DNA from: JAAUTY01 sp964397305
GTDB taxonomy: Bacteria > Cyanobacteriota > Cyanobacteriia > Cyanobacteriales > Spirulinaceae
Reading direction: 5' to 3'
NCBI GenBank assembly: GCA_964397305.1
Contig: CAYNIP010000020.1
Span: 8,897-72,896 of the forward strand
Length of the DNA: 64,000 nt
The position numbers and the translations under genes are program-made. This document shows positions 18,468 to 27,208 of the stretch, in pieces (positions within the stretch are counted from its first letter, which is position 1; the number at the start of each line of letters is the position of its first letter). The notes below the pieces were generated by a model. It did no database searches. It was not told the DNA's origin and saw only the letters and a list, made by a program, of their open reading frames with translations.

Positions 18468-18667
18468 TGCGTCTTTATACCTAAATCGGGATTCAGAACG
18501 TTGCTACCGTTTCATATTGTAAAGGCGATCGCCAACTTGTGCAGCGGTCGCAGGGTAGAGGGGGCGGCGGGCGGCGCGGCGGCCGATTCTGGGCGATCGC
18601 CCCAGCACTGGGTTAGATTTATGCGATAATTTGTAACAAAGTTTTTAAGGTTTCTCAGAGACAGCCG

Positions 18668-19015
18668 ATGAGCGAGCGACCACCGGAACGCACGCTAGCT
18701 GAACAGGCTCCCTCGCGCCATGAGTGTCTTGCCTGTGGCTATGTTTACGAACCTGCGAAGGGCGATCGCAATGCTGGGATTGCCCCAGGCACGTTGTTTG
18801 CGGACTTGCCCAGCACTTGGCGCTGCCCTGTCTGTAGCGCTCGGCGCACGCAGTTCCGCAGCATTGGGGCGGCGGGCGCTCCCTCGGGATTCCAAGAAAA
18901 TCTTAACTATGGCTTTGGGGTCAATCGCTTGACGCCGGGCCAGAAAAATCTGCTCATTTTTGGGGCCCTGGGACTGGCGGTGCTCTTTTTCCTCAGTCTC
19001 TACGGTCTCCACTAG
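18668..19015 (+). CDS. rubA: Membrane-anchored rubredoxin
   Basis: A 115-residue protein. Iron-binding cysteines C20/C23 (CLACGYVYEP) and C53/C56 (CPVC) form the rubredoxin Fe(SCys)4 site. A C-terminal transmembrane helix (LLIFGALGLAVLFFLSLYGLH) anchors it in the thylakoid. In cyanobacteria and chloroplasts RubA/RBD1 is needed for photosystem biogenesis. The order rubA-ycf48-psbEFLJ is conserved in cyanobacteria and is intact here, supporting a role in PSII assembly. Confidence 0.96.
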   Translation: MSERPPERTLAEQAPSRHECLACGYVYEPAKGDRNAGIAPGTLFADLPSTWRCPVCSARRTQFRSIGAAGAPSGFQENLNYGFGVNRLTPGQKNLLIFGALGLAVLFFLSLYGLH

Positions 19016-19050
19016 CGCCCCTAAGTTGGATTGAAACAAATCGGTTGGGT

Positions 19051-20061
19051 ATGAATGCTTTGATCCGGATTTTGCGTCAGGGAGTGGTTTGGCTGGCGAT
19101 CGCCAGTCTCTGTTGGGGGTGCAGCAAGCTGCCAACCCTCAGCACCAACCCCTGGCAGGCGATTGAGCTACCGACAGCGGCGACGTTGCTGGACCTCGAC
19201 TTTATGGGGGATGAGCAGCATGGCTGGCTGGTAGGCAGTCGGGCGACGCTGTTTGAGACCTTGGATGGCGGCTTGACTTGGCAGCCTCGGACTCTGGAGC
19301 TGGAGGAAGAGGATAAGCTCACCTTCACCGCCGTCAGCTTTGTGGGCGATGAGGGCTGGATTGTCGGCAAGCCCTCCATTTTGCTGCACACGCAGAATGG
19401 CGGTCAGACTTGGGAGCGCGTGGCCTTGAGCGAGAAGCTGCCGGGCAGTCCTTACAGTGTCTTTGCTCTGGGACCCCAGCAGGCGGAGATGGTCACAGAT
19501 GTCGGCGCGATCTACCGCACGGAGGATGGTGGCCAAACTTGGCAGGCCCTGGTCCAAGAAGCCGTGGGGGTGGTGCGGAACTTGTCCCGCGCTCCCGATG
19601 GCTCCTATGTGGCGGTGTCTTCGCGGGGGAGCTTCTACTCCACCTGGCAGCCGGGGGATGCGGCTTGGCTACAACACAACCGCACCAGTTCCCGCCGCCT
19701 GCAAAGCATGGGCTTCGGCCGCGATGGCCGCACCTGGCTGATCGCGCGCGGGGGTCAGTTGCAGTTCGCGGACTCGGCGATCGCCGAGGACTGGGGTGAG
19801 GTCGTGTACCCGGAGCCGTCTACGAGCTGGGGCTTGCTGGATGCAGCCTACCGCACGCCGACAGAGATCTGGGTTACGGGCGGGAGCGCCAACCTGCTCG
19901 TGAGCTTCGATGGCGGCCAGACTTGGGAGAAGGATCGGTTGGTGGAGGATGTCCCCGCCAATTTCTACCAGGTTGAGTTTGAGTCGCCGGAGCGGGGCTT
20001 TATTTTGGGCGATCGCGGCATTCTGCTCCGCTATGATCCCCAGGCTGCCGCGATGAGTTAA
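19051..20061 (+). CDS. ycf48: Photosystem II assembly factor Ycf48/HCF136
   Basis: A 336-residue seven-bladed propeller protein with recurring FxxxDGGxTW motifs (TLDGGLTWQP, TQNGGQTWER, TEDGGQTWQA, SFDGGQTWEK). An N-terminal hydrophobic segment ending in LCWGC indicates lipoprotein processing and lumenal membrane attachment. Ycf48 helps insert D1 early in PSII assembly. ATG 19051 is preferred to the in-frame TTG at 19045. It lies 35 bp after rubA and 88 bp before psbE, probably co-expressed. Confidence 0.95.
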   Translation: MNALIRILRQGVVWLAIASLCWGCSKLPTLSTNPWQAIELPTAATLLDLDFMGDEQHGWLVGSRATLFETLDGGLTWQPRTLELEEEDKLTFTAVSFVGDEGWIVGKPSILLHTQNGGQTWERVALSEKLPGSPYSVFALGPQQAEMVTDVGAIYRTEDGGQTWQALVQEAVGVVRNLSRAPDGSYVAVSSRGSFYSTWQPGDAAWLQHNRTSSRRLQSMGFGRDGRTWLIARGGQLQFADSAIAEDWGEVVYPEPSTSWGLLDAAYRTPTEIWVTGGSANLLVSFDGGQTWEKDRLVEDVPANFYQVEFESPERGFILGDRGILLRYDPQAAAMS

Positions 20062-20137
20062 TAAACTTGTTCGCGGGCTTAACTATTCCTTATGATAGGA
20101 ATCGTTCTGTATTGAATTGATCGTCCCTTAGTCCTTT

Positions 20138-20145
20138 AGGAGGAG
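20138..20145 (+). promoter_or_regulatory. Strong ribosome-binding site of psbE
   Basis: AGGAGGAG lies 4 bp before the psbE ATG at 20150. It is nearly the full anti-16S complement and stronger than those of most genes in the window, as expected for an abundant PSII subunit. Confidence 0.7.
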
Positions 20146-20149
20146 AGTT

Positions 20150-20395
20150 ATGGCAGGTACAACGGGTGAGCGCCCCTTCGGCGATATTGTCACCAGCATT
20201 CGCTACTGGGTGATCCATAGCATCACCATTCCCATGCTGTTCATTGCGGGCTGGCTGTTTGTGAGCACGGGCTTAGCCTATGATGCCTTCGGTACGCCGC
20301 GCCCGAATGAATACTTCACGCAGGAGCGCCAAGAGCTGCCGATCATCTCGGACCGCTACCAAGGCAAGCAGCAAATCGAGGAATTTAATCGCTAG
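20150..20395 (+). CDS. psbE: Cytochrome b559 alpha subunit
   Basis: An 81-residue PSII core subunit. A single transmembrane helix carries the heme-ligand His in RYWVIHSITIPMLFIAGWLFV. The heme is shared with PsbF. First gene of the psbEFLJ operon. Confidence 0.98.
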   Translation: MAGTTGERPFGDIVTSIRYWVIHSITIPMLFIAGWLFVSTGLAYDAFGTPRPNEYFTQERQELPIISDRYQGKQQIEEFNR

Positions 20396-20461
20396 CGCTG
20401 ACGCCGAACCGATCTGAACCTGAGAGAGTTTCACTGTTTGTATTTGGAGAAAGTTTGAATC

Positions 20462-20596
20462 ATGACCAATGCCCCTGGAAATGAGCCCGTTTCCTACCCG
20501 ATCTTTACCGTTCGCTGGCTGGCGGTTCACACGCTGGCTGTGCCTTCAGTCTTCTTCTTGGGCGCGATCGCCGCAATGCAGTTCATTCAACGCTAG
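20462..20596 (+). CDS. psbF: Cytochrome b559 beta subunit
   Basis: A 44-residue protein, MTNAPGNEPVSYPIFTVRW followed by LAVHTLAVPSVFFLGAIAAM, with the second heme-ligand His in the helix. Read directly from the sequence between psbE and psbL. Second gene of the operon. Confidence 0.97.
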   Translation: MTNAPGNEPVSYPIFTVRWLAVHTLAVPSVFFLGAIAAMQFIQR

Positions 20597-20610
20597 GAGA
20601 TCAGTCAACC

Positions 20611-20730
20611 ATGGAACGTTCGCCCAACCCGAACAAGCAACCTGTTGAACTCAACCGCACGTCCCTCTATCTTGGCTTGCTGTTGGTGTTTGTGCTTGGT
20701 ATTCTGTTTTCGAGCTACTTCTTTAACTAA
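20611..20730 (+). CDS. psbL: Photosystem II protein L
   Basis: A 39-residue single-helix subunit, MERSPNPNKQPVELNRTSLY then a hydrophobic helix ending SSYFFN. The sequence is nearly invariant in cyanobacteria. It lies 14 bp after psbF. Confidence 0.97.
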   Translation: MERSPNPNKQPVELNRTSLYLGLLLVFVLGILFSSYFFN

Positions 20731-20778
20731 GTCCTGTTTAAGCGAACTCCCTTGGGGAGGAATGAGGAGATAGAAACT

Positions 20779-20898
20779 ATGTTTGCAAACGGCCGGATTC
20801 CGCTTTGGCTTGTCGGCACTATCGCTGGCATGGGAGTGCTCGCGATCCTGGGAGTCTTTTTCTACGGTTCCTACGCGGGAATTGGCTCATCAATGTAA
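20779..20898 (+). CDS. psbJ: Photosystem II protein J
   Basis: A 39-residue single-helix subunit, MFANGRIPLWLVGTIAGMGV... ending YAGIGSSM. It is preceded by a GGGGAGGAATGAGGAG purine stretch. Last gene of the operon, followed by a terminator at 21050-21083. Confidence 0.96.
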   Translation: MFANGRIPLWLVGTIAGMGVLAILGVFFYGSYAGIGSSM

Positions 20899-21049
20899 GA
20901 ACGTACAATGTATTCAGTCACGGCGCGGCTCAGCCATTCTTGCCCTCCCCCCCCAAGCTTTCTGCCCCGCAGGGAGAGCGAGCGTGGAAGCGTAATCAAT
21001 GATGATTGCCGCAAGGACTGTAATCGTGCTAGGTACGGCAAGGCTGCGG

Positions 21050-21083
21050 TAGGGTGGGTAAAGCTCACCCTATCTGCTTTTTT
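21050..21083 (+). terminator. Rho-independent terminator of psbEFLJ
   Basis: A 7-bp stem TAGGGTG (21050-21056) pairs with CACCCTA (21066-21072), with possible inner pairs, followed by TCTGC and a run of six T. It lies 150 bp after the psbJ stop. It also faces the convergent 3' end of the Nudix-type gene. Confidence 0.75.
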
Positions 21084-21139
21084 AGGCCTAGGGCTGCGGA
21101 CTTTGCTGGTCCGGGCAACGCCTTAGTAAAAGCTCGAAG

Positions 21140-21880
21140 CTAGATAAAAACCAACGGCTTATCTTTGAGGGGCGCAAAAGCCTCGGCATCAAAGCGATAG
21201 AGACTGGCAGGGCGGCCGGCTCCTCGCGATACTTTGAGCCCAGTATCAAACAAGATGCCCAACTTCAGCAACCGAGCGCGGAAGTTGGAATAGTCTGCAA
21301 AGTTTTCTCCCAGCACCGTGCTGTAGAACTGGTAGACATCATTGAGCGTGAACACCTCCGGCAGCACCTCAAAGGCAATCGGGCTGTACTCTAGCTTATT
21401 CCGCAGGCGGTGGTAGCCATAGTCGAGAATGCGATGGTGATCAAAGGCGAGAGCGGCAACTTGATCAACCGGATGCCAAGCCGCCCGGCTGGCACTGTCG
21501 ATTAACTCGGCCTCGGCGTAGCGAACTAGGGCAAAGTAGCTGACGGAGAGATAGCGAACGCCGAAGCTCTGCGGCGACTCGCGGGGGTCGCGACCGGGTT
21601 CGCCGAAGGTATAAAGCTGCTCCAGGTAGAGATTGCGGACGCGAATTTTGGCAGCGAGGATGCGGTGGGCGGCATTTTCCAGGGATTCCCCCTGGCGCAC
21701 CAGAGTTCCTGGCAAACTCCAACAGCCCTTAAAGGGGTCATGCAGGCGCTTCACCAACAGCACCAGCAGCCGACTGGATTCAGTATCTACTGAAAAGATG
21801 ACATTATCGACCCCAACCTTAAAGCCGGCAAGCTCACACTCTTGGGGGGGGACAGCGCGCGGATCAGGCGTCACAACCAC
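21140..21880 (-). CDS. Nudix-like protein with winged-helix tail (NrtR-type)
   Basis: A 246-residue protein. Residues about 18-150 form a Nudix fold (FKVGVDNVIFSV..., SLPGTLVRQGESLENAAHRILAAKI). Residues about 160-240 resemble a winged helix (VFTLNDVYQFYSTVLGENFADYSNFRARLL...SRGAGRPASLYRFD), the arrangement of NrtR regulators of NAD metabolism. The catalytic Nudix box should contain RExxEE; here it is RILAAK, so the two metal-binding glutamates are missing and hydrolase activity is unlikely. A sensor/repressor role is inferred. The start is GTG 21880. Confidence 0.78.
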   Translation of the reverse strand: MVVTPDPRAVPPQECELAGFKVGVDNVIFSVDTESSRLLVLLVKRLHDPFKGCWSLPGTLVRQGESLENAAHRILAAKIRVRNLYLEQLYTFGEPGRDPRESPQSFGVRYLSVSYFALVRYAEAELIDSASRAAWHPVDQVAALAFDHHRILDYGYHRLRNKLEYSPIAFEVLPEVFTLNDVYQFYSTVLGENFADYSNFRARLLKLGILFDTGLKVSRGAGRPASLYRFDAEAFAPLKDKPLVFI

Positions 21881-22380
21881 GTTATGAAACTAACGTCTAT
21901 TATAGGTGGGGTCTTGAGGCCACGCGGCTGGGCGGTTGGGCACGACAGGGCTGGGTACAGCTTGGTTAGCAATCGCTTAAGACGGGCCCTCACCCTAAAT
22001 CCCTCTCCCAGAGTGGAAGAGGGACTTTGAGATCGTTTTGTAGGGTGCATCTCAGTTAGGCAAGTTTGCCCCCTCTGCGAGAAGCCGCTGCGCGTCTACA
22101 TCCCCCGGCCCCTTCTTCCAAGGAGGGCGAAAGGGAGTCTCTAAAGTGAGATGCACCCGTTTTGTATGATTCGGCAAGGGCTGTATCGGTTGACGTTCGG
22201 GCGTCGAGGGGTGCTGCTTCCTGGGCCCTCGCCTCCGGGCAATGTTCGGATTTATGCTTAGGTTTCCATCCAGGAACAGGGGTAGGGCTGCCGCCCTTGC
22301 TCCCGGCTATGCTCTGTCTTGCCGGTAGCAAAAGAGTCCAGTTCAATCCCTGGTGCGGTAGGGTTGTCTGGGCCCCTAAC
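21881..22380. other. Intergenic region with MITE copy D
   Basis: A 500-bp gap between the Nudix-type gene and the aroH stop. It holds MITE copy D (22043-22158). To its left, CCCTCACCCTAAATCCCTCTCCC (21986-22008) is a second dispersed repeat word, shared with the left end of copy C. I see no gene here. Confidence 0.7.
22043..22158 (+). mobile_element. MITE family 1, copy D, with 8-bp target duplication
   Basis: A 116-bp element with perfect 12-bp ends GGGTGCATCTCA (22043-22054) and TGAGATGCACCC (22147-22158). Exact direct repeats GTTTTGTA lie at 22035-22042 and 22159-22166. The interior matches the reverse complement of copy E along the whole 116 bp with scattered substitutions. It is noncoding. 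Confidence 0.93.
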
Positions 22381-22797
22381 CTAGCCATTGAGGGGCCGGT
22401 GGAGAGCGTGGGAGATGGTTGTGAGGCTCCAGTCGGGGCGGAGATTGCGGGCTTCGCCGAGGTAGGCGTGGATCATTTCTCGCTGGGGATGGGGCGTGTT
22501 GACATGGATCAGGACACGGATGCAGCGGGGCAGGGCTCCGGCGACGTGGAGTTGCTGCACGTCCAGCAGGGCTACATGGTCCCAGCCGGGGCGATCGCGA
22601 GCAATGGCAGCGGGAAAGATGGCATCAAGATCCGGCGTGGCCGTGAAAGTTGCACTCACGATCTCGTCAGGATCGAGCTGATTGCGGCTTTCAATCTCAT
22701 CAATCAACTCGCGCACCGCAACGCGAATGGCGGCCACTGAATTCTCAGACGCGGTGGTTGCCCCGCGAATTGCCCGTACTTTCCAAGCCTCTGTCAT
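22381..22797 (-). CDS. aroH: Chorismate mutase, AroH type
   Basis: A 138-residue monofunctional chorismate mutase of the Bacillus AroH class, converting chorismate to prephenate for Phe and Tyr synthesis. Diagnostic segments are WKVRAIRGATTASENS at the N-terminus, SATFTATPDLDAIFPAA and the late CIRVLIHVNT. ATG 22797 (MTEAWKVRAIRG) is the family start. It lies 44 bp after sppA on the same strand, a pairing common in cyanobacteria. Confidence 0.95.
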   Translation of the reverse strand: MTEAWKVRAIRGATTASENSVAAIRVAVRELIDEIESRNQLDPDEIVSATFTATPDLDAIFPAAIARDRPGWDHVALLDVQQLHVAGALPRCIRVLIHVNTPHPQREMIHAYLGEARNLRPDWSLTTISHALHRPLNG

Positions 22798-22841
22798 GGC
22801 GCTTCTCCGACATCCACCCAATTGTGTCATTCTCTCGGACC

Positions 22842-23672
22842 TTAAGGACGGTAGAGCCACAGCGGCTGACCGTTGAAGGCCAGTTCAAATTCTACCCAAT
22901 CCAGGGTGGCAGCCCAGGGCGATCGCCGTTGTTCAGCCCGATTACCGGGCAACACCCGCCGCAGCAAGGGCTTCTTATCTTCAATCGTCTGGCACTTGGT
23001 CTTTTTCGGATCGAGGTCGAGGCCTTCAGCCAACCAGCGGCGCGCTTCCTCCTCACTGCCAAGGCGATCGACGATCCCCAATTCCAGGGCCTGTTGGCCG
23101 GTGAAGATGCGACCATCCGCGAAGCTGCGAACCGTCTCCTCGGGCAAGTTGCGCCCCTCCGCCACCGTAGCGACAAATTGTTGATAGCTGCTGTCGATCA
23201 GGGCCTGGAGAATCTGGAGTTCTTCGCTGGTGGCCGGTCGATCAAAGGCGAGGATGTCCTTGTAGGGGCCGGACTTCACGGTTTTGAACGAGACTCCCAC
23301 CTTATCCAGGAGCCGTTCGAGGTTATTGCCGCGCAGGATGACGCCAATACTGCCGGTAATCGTGCCGGGATTGGCCACGATGCGCTCCGCTGCGACGCCC
23401 ACGTAGACCCCCCCCGAGGCGGAAATATTGCCGAAGCTGGCGACAATGCGGAGGCCCTGGGCCCGCAGGCGCTTAAGGGCGGTGTAGATTTCTTGGGAGT
23501 CGCCCACCGTGCCTCCGGGGGAGTCGATGCGGAGGAGCAGACCCGGGTAGCCGTCGTCTTCAACGGTCTTCAAGGCTTTGAGAACGCGCTTGCGGGCTTC
23601 GGCCGCAATGAGGCCGTTGAGTTCAATGCGGGCCAGTTGCTTGCGTTTTTTAGTTTTAAGAGGCCAAATCAT
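22842..23672 (-). CDS. sppA: Signal peptide peptidase SppA, short form
   Basis: A 276-residue serine protease of the S49 family. The catalytic Ser is in GNISASGGVYVG and the general-base Lys in TVKSGPYKDILAF, an S/K dyad. A glycine-rich LLRIDSPGGTVGDSQE loop is present. No clear N-terminal membrane helix is visible, so this is the short form that cuts leftover signal peptides or thylakoid proteins. ATG 23672 is chosen over an upstream TTG. Confidence 0.93.
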   Translation of the reverse strand: MIWPLKTKKRKQLARIELNGLIAAEARKRVLKALKTVEDDGYPGLLLRIDSPGGTVGDSQEIYTALKRLRAQGLRIVASFGNISASGGVYVGVAAERIVANPGTITGSIGVILRGNNLERLLDKVGVSFKTVKSGPYKDILAFDRPATSEELQILQALIDSSYQQFVATVAEGRNLPEETVRSFADGRIFTGQQALELGIVDRLGSEEEARRWLAEGLDLDPKKTKCQTIEDKKPLLRRVLPGNRAEQRRSPWAATLDWVEFELAFNGQPLWLYRP

Positions 23673-23763
23673 CAAGTTTTGGGTCGTCGTGTTCTAGAGT
23701 AGCGGCGGTAGTCATTCTTACTGTTATAGGCGATCGCCCCCTAAGGTGACAGGGTATTGTTCC

Positions 23764-24438
23764 TCAGGGAGCCGTAAGCCCCAAGGCCGCCGCACAATCT
23801 GGCTCCCGCGCCAGCAGCCAGCGCACTCCCGCTTGGGCCTGGGCTACGGGGTTTTGGCCTAGGGTCTGGCCGCCGTAGTGGTGGACATAGGCCCGGCTGA
23901 CGATCAAGGCCCAGCCGGCCTGGCGAAGTTTCCAAGACAGGTGGTTGTCGCCGAACCACTGCTGGGTCTCGAGGCCGCCGACCTGAAGCCAGGCGTCCAC
24001 ATCGATCAGAGTACAGACCGGAAAGAGCCAGTCCGTCGTGTCCCAGTAGGCTTCATCAGCCCACCGGTAGCCGTCCAGTTCCCCCGTTTGGGTGCAGCGA
24101 ATGTTTTGCACGCCAGCGACCCGATTGCTGCGGGCACTCACCAGGGCCGGTTGCCAGCCATCGTTCTTCGCGTCCTCCCAATCGGTCAAGAGTAAGGGTA
24201 GGGTATCCGGCTCAATGATCGCATCGTCTTGGAGCCAGACCACTCGGGAAATGCCTTGGACCTGGAGGGTTTGCAGGTAGCCGTTGAGCCGTTCGTGAAA
24301 GGGGCTGGGGTCCCAGAGCCAGACCGTGGGCCCGTAGGTCGGTTCACTGTAAACCGCGAGGGCGGCTTGGCAAACACGAGCGTGGGGACTGTCAGGGTTG
24401 GCGGAAGTGACGCAGACAGTGAGGGGGGGCGGACTCAT
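23764..24438 (-). CDS. Family 2-like glycosyltransferase
   Basis: A 224-residue protein beginning PLTVCVTSANPDSPHARVCQAAL. It has a DxD-like acidic motif in RVVWLQDDAIIEPDT and a downstream FGDNHLSWKLRQAGWALIVSRAYVHHYGG block that resembles the acceptor/catalytic region of GT-A enzymes. The acceptor is unknown. It starts 3 bp after the stop of the pentapeptide gene, so the two are co-transcribed. Confidence 0.72.
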   Translation of the reverse strand: MSPPPLTVCVTSANPDSPHARVCQAALAVYSEPTYGPTVWLWDPSPFHERLNGYLQTLQVQGISRVVWLQDDAIIEPDTLPLLLTDWEDAKNDGWQPALVSARSNRVAGVQNIRCTQTGELDGYRWADEAYWDTTDWLFPVCTLIDVDAWLQVGGLETQQWFGDNHLSWKLRQAGWALIVSRAYVHHYGGQTLGQNPVAQAQAGVRWLLAREPDCAAALGLTAP

Positions 24439-24441
24439 GGG

Positions 24442-26022
24442 CTAGGTACTTTTGGGGGTGGACGGGGTGGAGAAGAAGGCGCGCACAAATTCGATCAGCA
24501 GGGACTTGGCCGGGAGGTTAATTTGGGTCGCCGTGGCCGGGGTGGCCGCCGGGTCTTGGCGGTGCGAGAGCCAGCGCTTGCCAAAGTGGGGATTTTGGTA
24601 AATGGGAATTGATTGGTTGCGGGAGTTGCTGGCGCTGACTTGGGTGGGGGCCTGGAGAAAGCTCACGGCGATCCGGTCGGGGTAGTTGTGGTAGTAGTGG
24701 CGGTGCTCCCGGAGGCTCGTGACGGCCTGCTCAAAGGCGAGGCCCAGGTGGCGGATTTGTTCGCACTCGCGGGCGGTGAAGGTATCGGAGCGAATGCCTT
24801 GGAGCACTTGGAGCAGGGCCTGGAGGTGACGGGTGGCTGTCATGCCGTCGCTGAAGGGGAGGAGGGCGCAGTAAGCGATCGCCAACAACTGGTTATTGCC
24901 CTCGATCGGAAACCGGAGGATGGTGCGGCGCTGGCTGAGCGTGATGTCTGGCGGCCGGAGGAGGATCGGGCAGAAACTGGCGATCGCCTGGTAGTGCTGG
25001 GCGATCGCCACATGGTCGTCCAAACTCAGGGTCGCATCGACGAGCAGGTGCAAGGTCGGCGGCGCTTCGTTAAAAAATTGCGGCACCTGCTCCGGCGTCA
25101 AGGGGTGGACCTGGCTCTGGTCTCCCTCCGGGCTCAGATCCACCCAGGCACAGGTCAACTGCCCCAGCTTCAGCCCAAAGCGCGACACACCGTAGAGCTT
25201 GGCTCCCGTCAACGTCGCCCCCGTCAAGTCAGCCCCATGCCACTCCACCCGCATCAAGCGAGCCCGGCTGAGATCCGCATGAACCAAGCTGGTATTGAGC
25301 AGATTGGCGCTGCTGAGGTCGGCCCCCGTGAGATTCGCGCCGCTGAGCTTGGCCTCACTGAGATCGGCCAAGTGGAGATCCGCGCCACTGAGATCCGCCC
25401 AGCGCAGATTGGCGCCCCGCAAATCGGCCCCTACCAAGTTCGCCCGGCTGAGATTCGCCCGGCTGAGATCGGCATCCTTGAGGTTAGCGCCGCTGAGGTC
25501 GGCCCGGTTGAGACTCGCGTTACTGAGGATCACTTCGCTAAAGTCCGCCTCGCTGGCATGACTGTGGCGCAGGTTCGCCGTGGCGAGGTTAGCCCGATGG
25601 AGGGTCGCGCGATAGAGCTGGGCCTCGTGCAGGTTGGCGTGGCTGAGGTTCGCCAGGCTGAGGTCGGCGCGGCTGAGGTCGGCCCGTACCAGTTCCGCGT
25701 GCAGCAGGGTGGCCTCGCTCAGATTGGCTCGAACCAGGTTGGCTCGGATCAGGTTGGCCACATTGAGGCGGGCCCGCCGGAGATTCGCGCCGCTCAGGTT
25801 GGCGGCGCTCAGTCGGGCAACATGGAGCAGGGCTTCACTCAAGTCAGCGCGGCTGAGGTCGGCCCCACTCAGGTTGGCGACCTTCAGATTGGCGCGGGCG
25901 AGCACGGCCCCGCTCAGTTGGGCACTCTTGAGGTTGGCTTCTGGAAGATCGAGGGCACCAAAATTGCGGAGGCCGTTCTCGTAGAGCTGCGATAATTCTC
26001 GAACACGTTCCTTAAGGTTCAT
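24442..26022 (-). CDS. Pentapeptide-repeat protein with C-terminal domain
   Basis: A 526-residue protein. Residues about 25-275 are tandem A(N/D)LxX pentapeptide repeats (ANLKVANLSGADLSRADLSEA...), which fold as a right-handed square beta-helix. The last 230 residues are a separate domain with TLHLLVDATLSLDDHVAIAQHYQAIASF and a helical region EQIRHLGLAFEQAVTSLREH, not recognised further. There is no signal peptide. ATG 26022 (MNLKERVRELSQLYENG) is preferred over the longer frame start. The repeat codons leave long open frames on the opposite strand, which are shadows. Confidence 0.88.
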   Translation of the reverse strand: MNLKERVRELSQLYENGLRNFGALDLPEANLKSAQLSGAVLARANLKVANLSGADLSRADLSEALLHVARLSAANLSGANLRRARLNVANLIRANLVRANLSEATLLHAELVRADLSRADLSLANLSHANLHEAQLYRATLHRANLATANLRHSHASEADFSEVILSNASLNRADLSGANLKDADLSRANLSRANLVGADLRGANLRWADLSGADLHLADLSEAKLSGANLTGADLSSANLLNTSLVHADLSRARLMRVEWHGADLTGATLTGAKLYGVSRFGLKLGQLTCAWVDLSPEGDQSQVHPLTPEQVPQFFNEAPPTLHLLVDATLSLDDHVAIAQHYQAIASFCPILLRPPDITLSQRRTILRFPIEGNNQLLAIAYCALLPFSDGMTATRHLQALLQVLQGIRSDTFTARECEQIRHLGLAFEQAVTSLREHRHYYHNYPDRIAVSFLQAPTQVSASNSRNQSIPIYQNPHFGKRWLSHRQDPAATPATATQINLPAKSLLIEFVRAFFSTPSTPKST

Positions 26023-26125
26023 ACCGGCAGGGAAGGCAGAGGTTGGCAAGGTAACGGCCGAGGGCAGGGCTGCCGCCAGCGGGAGAATCGGTTAGGTGGA
26101 TGCAAACTCGCAGCAAGACGAGGAG

Positions 26126-26986
26126 ATGATGACAGACACAACCATCGGCATTGTCGGTCTGGGCTTGATTGGTGGCTCGTTGGGCCTGGACCTGCGGGCC
26201 CAAGGTCTGCGGGTGCTTGGCGTGGCGCAACGGCTCGCAACGGCTCACCAAGCCCGCGATCGCGGAGCCGTGGACGAGGCCGGGACGGAGCTAGCGCGGC
26301 TGGCTCCAGCGGGAATCATCTTCATTTGTACGCCAATTCCGGCGATCGCGCCAACGGTGGCCCAGCTCGCCCCCCACCTCGCGCCGGAAACCGTGATTAC
26401 CGATGTCGGCTCCGTGAAGCAGCCGGTCCTGACTGCGATCGCCCCCCTCTGGCCCAATTTCGTCGGCGGCCACCCCATGGCCGGCACCACGGCCCAAGGC
26501 ATCGCCGCTGCCCAACGCCAGCTCTTTGCCAACGCCCCCTATGTGTTAACCCCGACCCCGACAACACCCGCCACCAGTGTGGCGCGAGTAGCCGCCATCG
26601 TGCGCCGCCTCGGGGCACGGCTCTACACCTGCTCCGCCTCGGAACACGATCGCGCCGTAGCCTGGATCTCTCACCTGCCCCTGTTTGCCAGTGCTGCCCT
26701 GATCGCCGCCTGCGAGGGAGAACCCGAGGGCTCGGTGCTCACCTTAGCGCGCCAACTGGCCAGCTCCGGCTTCCGGGACACCAGCCGCGTCGGCGGCGGC
26801 AATCCGGACCTGGGCACGGCGATCGCCCGCAGCAACCGCCAAGAGCTGCTCCGCGCCCTAGGCCGCTACCGCGACACCCTCGAGGACCTGATCGCCCAGC
26901 TCGAGGCCGAGGACTGGCCGGCCCTGGAGCAGTGGTTGCAGGAGACAGCCACGGGGCGATCGCGCTACCTTCCGCCCGAGACCTAA
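26126..26986 (+). CDS. tyrA: Prephenate/arogenate dehydrogenase
   Basis: A 286-residue TyrA. The Rossmann NAD(P) motif GIVGLGLIGGSLGLDLRAQG opens the protein. The catalytic region includes VGGHPMAGTTAQGI and the conserved SEHDRAVAWISHLP with its active-site His, followed by GGGNPDLGTAIARSNR. Cyanobacterial TyrA usually uses arogenate and NADP+. Two adjacent ATG codons follow AGGAG; the first (26126) is given, but the second (26129) has better spacing. It catalyses the step after AroH in tyrosine synthesis. Confidence 0.93.
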   Translation: MMTDTTIGIVGLGLIGGSLGLDLRAQGLRVLGVAQRLATAHQARDRGAVDEAGTELARLAPAGIIFICTPIPAIAPTVAQLAPHLAPETVITDVGSVKQPVLTAIAPLWPNFVGGHPMAGTTAQGIAAAQRQLFANAPYVLTPTPTTPATSVARVAAIVRRLGARLYTCSASEHDRAVAWISHLPLFASAALIAACEGEPEGSVLTLARQLASSGFRDTSRVGGGNPDLGTAIARSNRQELLRALGRYRDTLEDLIAQLEAEDWPALEQWLQETATGRSRYLPPET

Positions 26987-27208
26987 AGAGTCTGTGGGCC
27001 GCGTTAGCCGTAATCCCGCAGCATTGAGAGCCCCATAGTAGTGCTTCAGCGCTCCGCCCAGCCGGTCTAAAGAGGGGCTTAAGCCCAACGACTTCTACTC
27101 CCAGGCCCGCAGAATTGGGGGCAAGGAGGAGCTAACACCCAACTACCCCGGTGCGAGCGGCTGCCAAGCCCGCCACGTCAATATTTCGGAAAACCCCGCA
27201 AACACGCT

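Noticed and set aside
24613..25995. 460-codon open frame on the plus strand
   Set aside because: It is antisense to the pentapeptide-repeat gene; the regular A(N/D)LxX codons keep the opposite strand open. Its residues (EIRAAEL..., EVGPREI...) are mirror products of the repeats.
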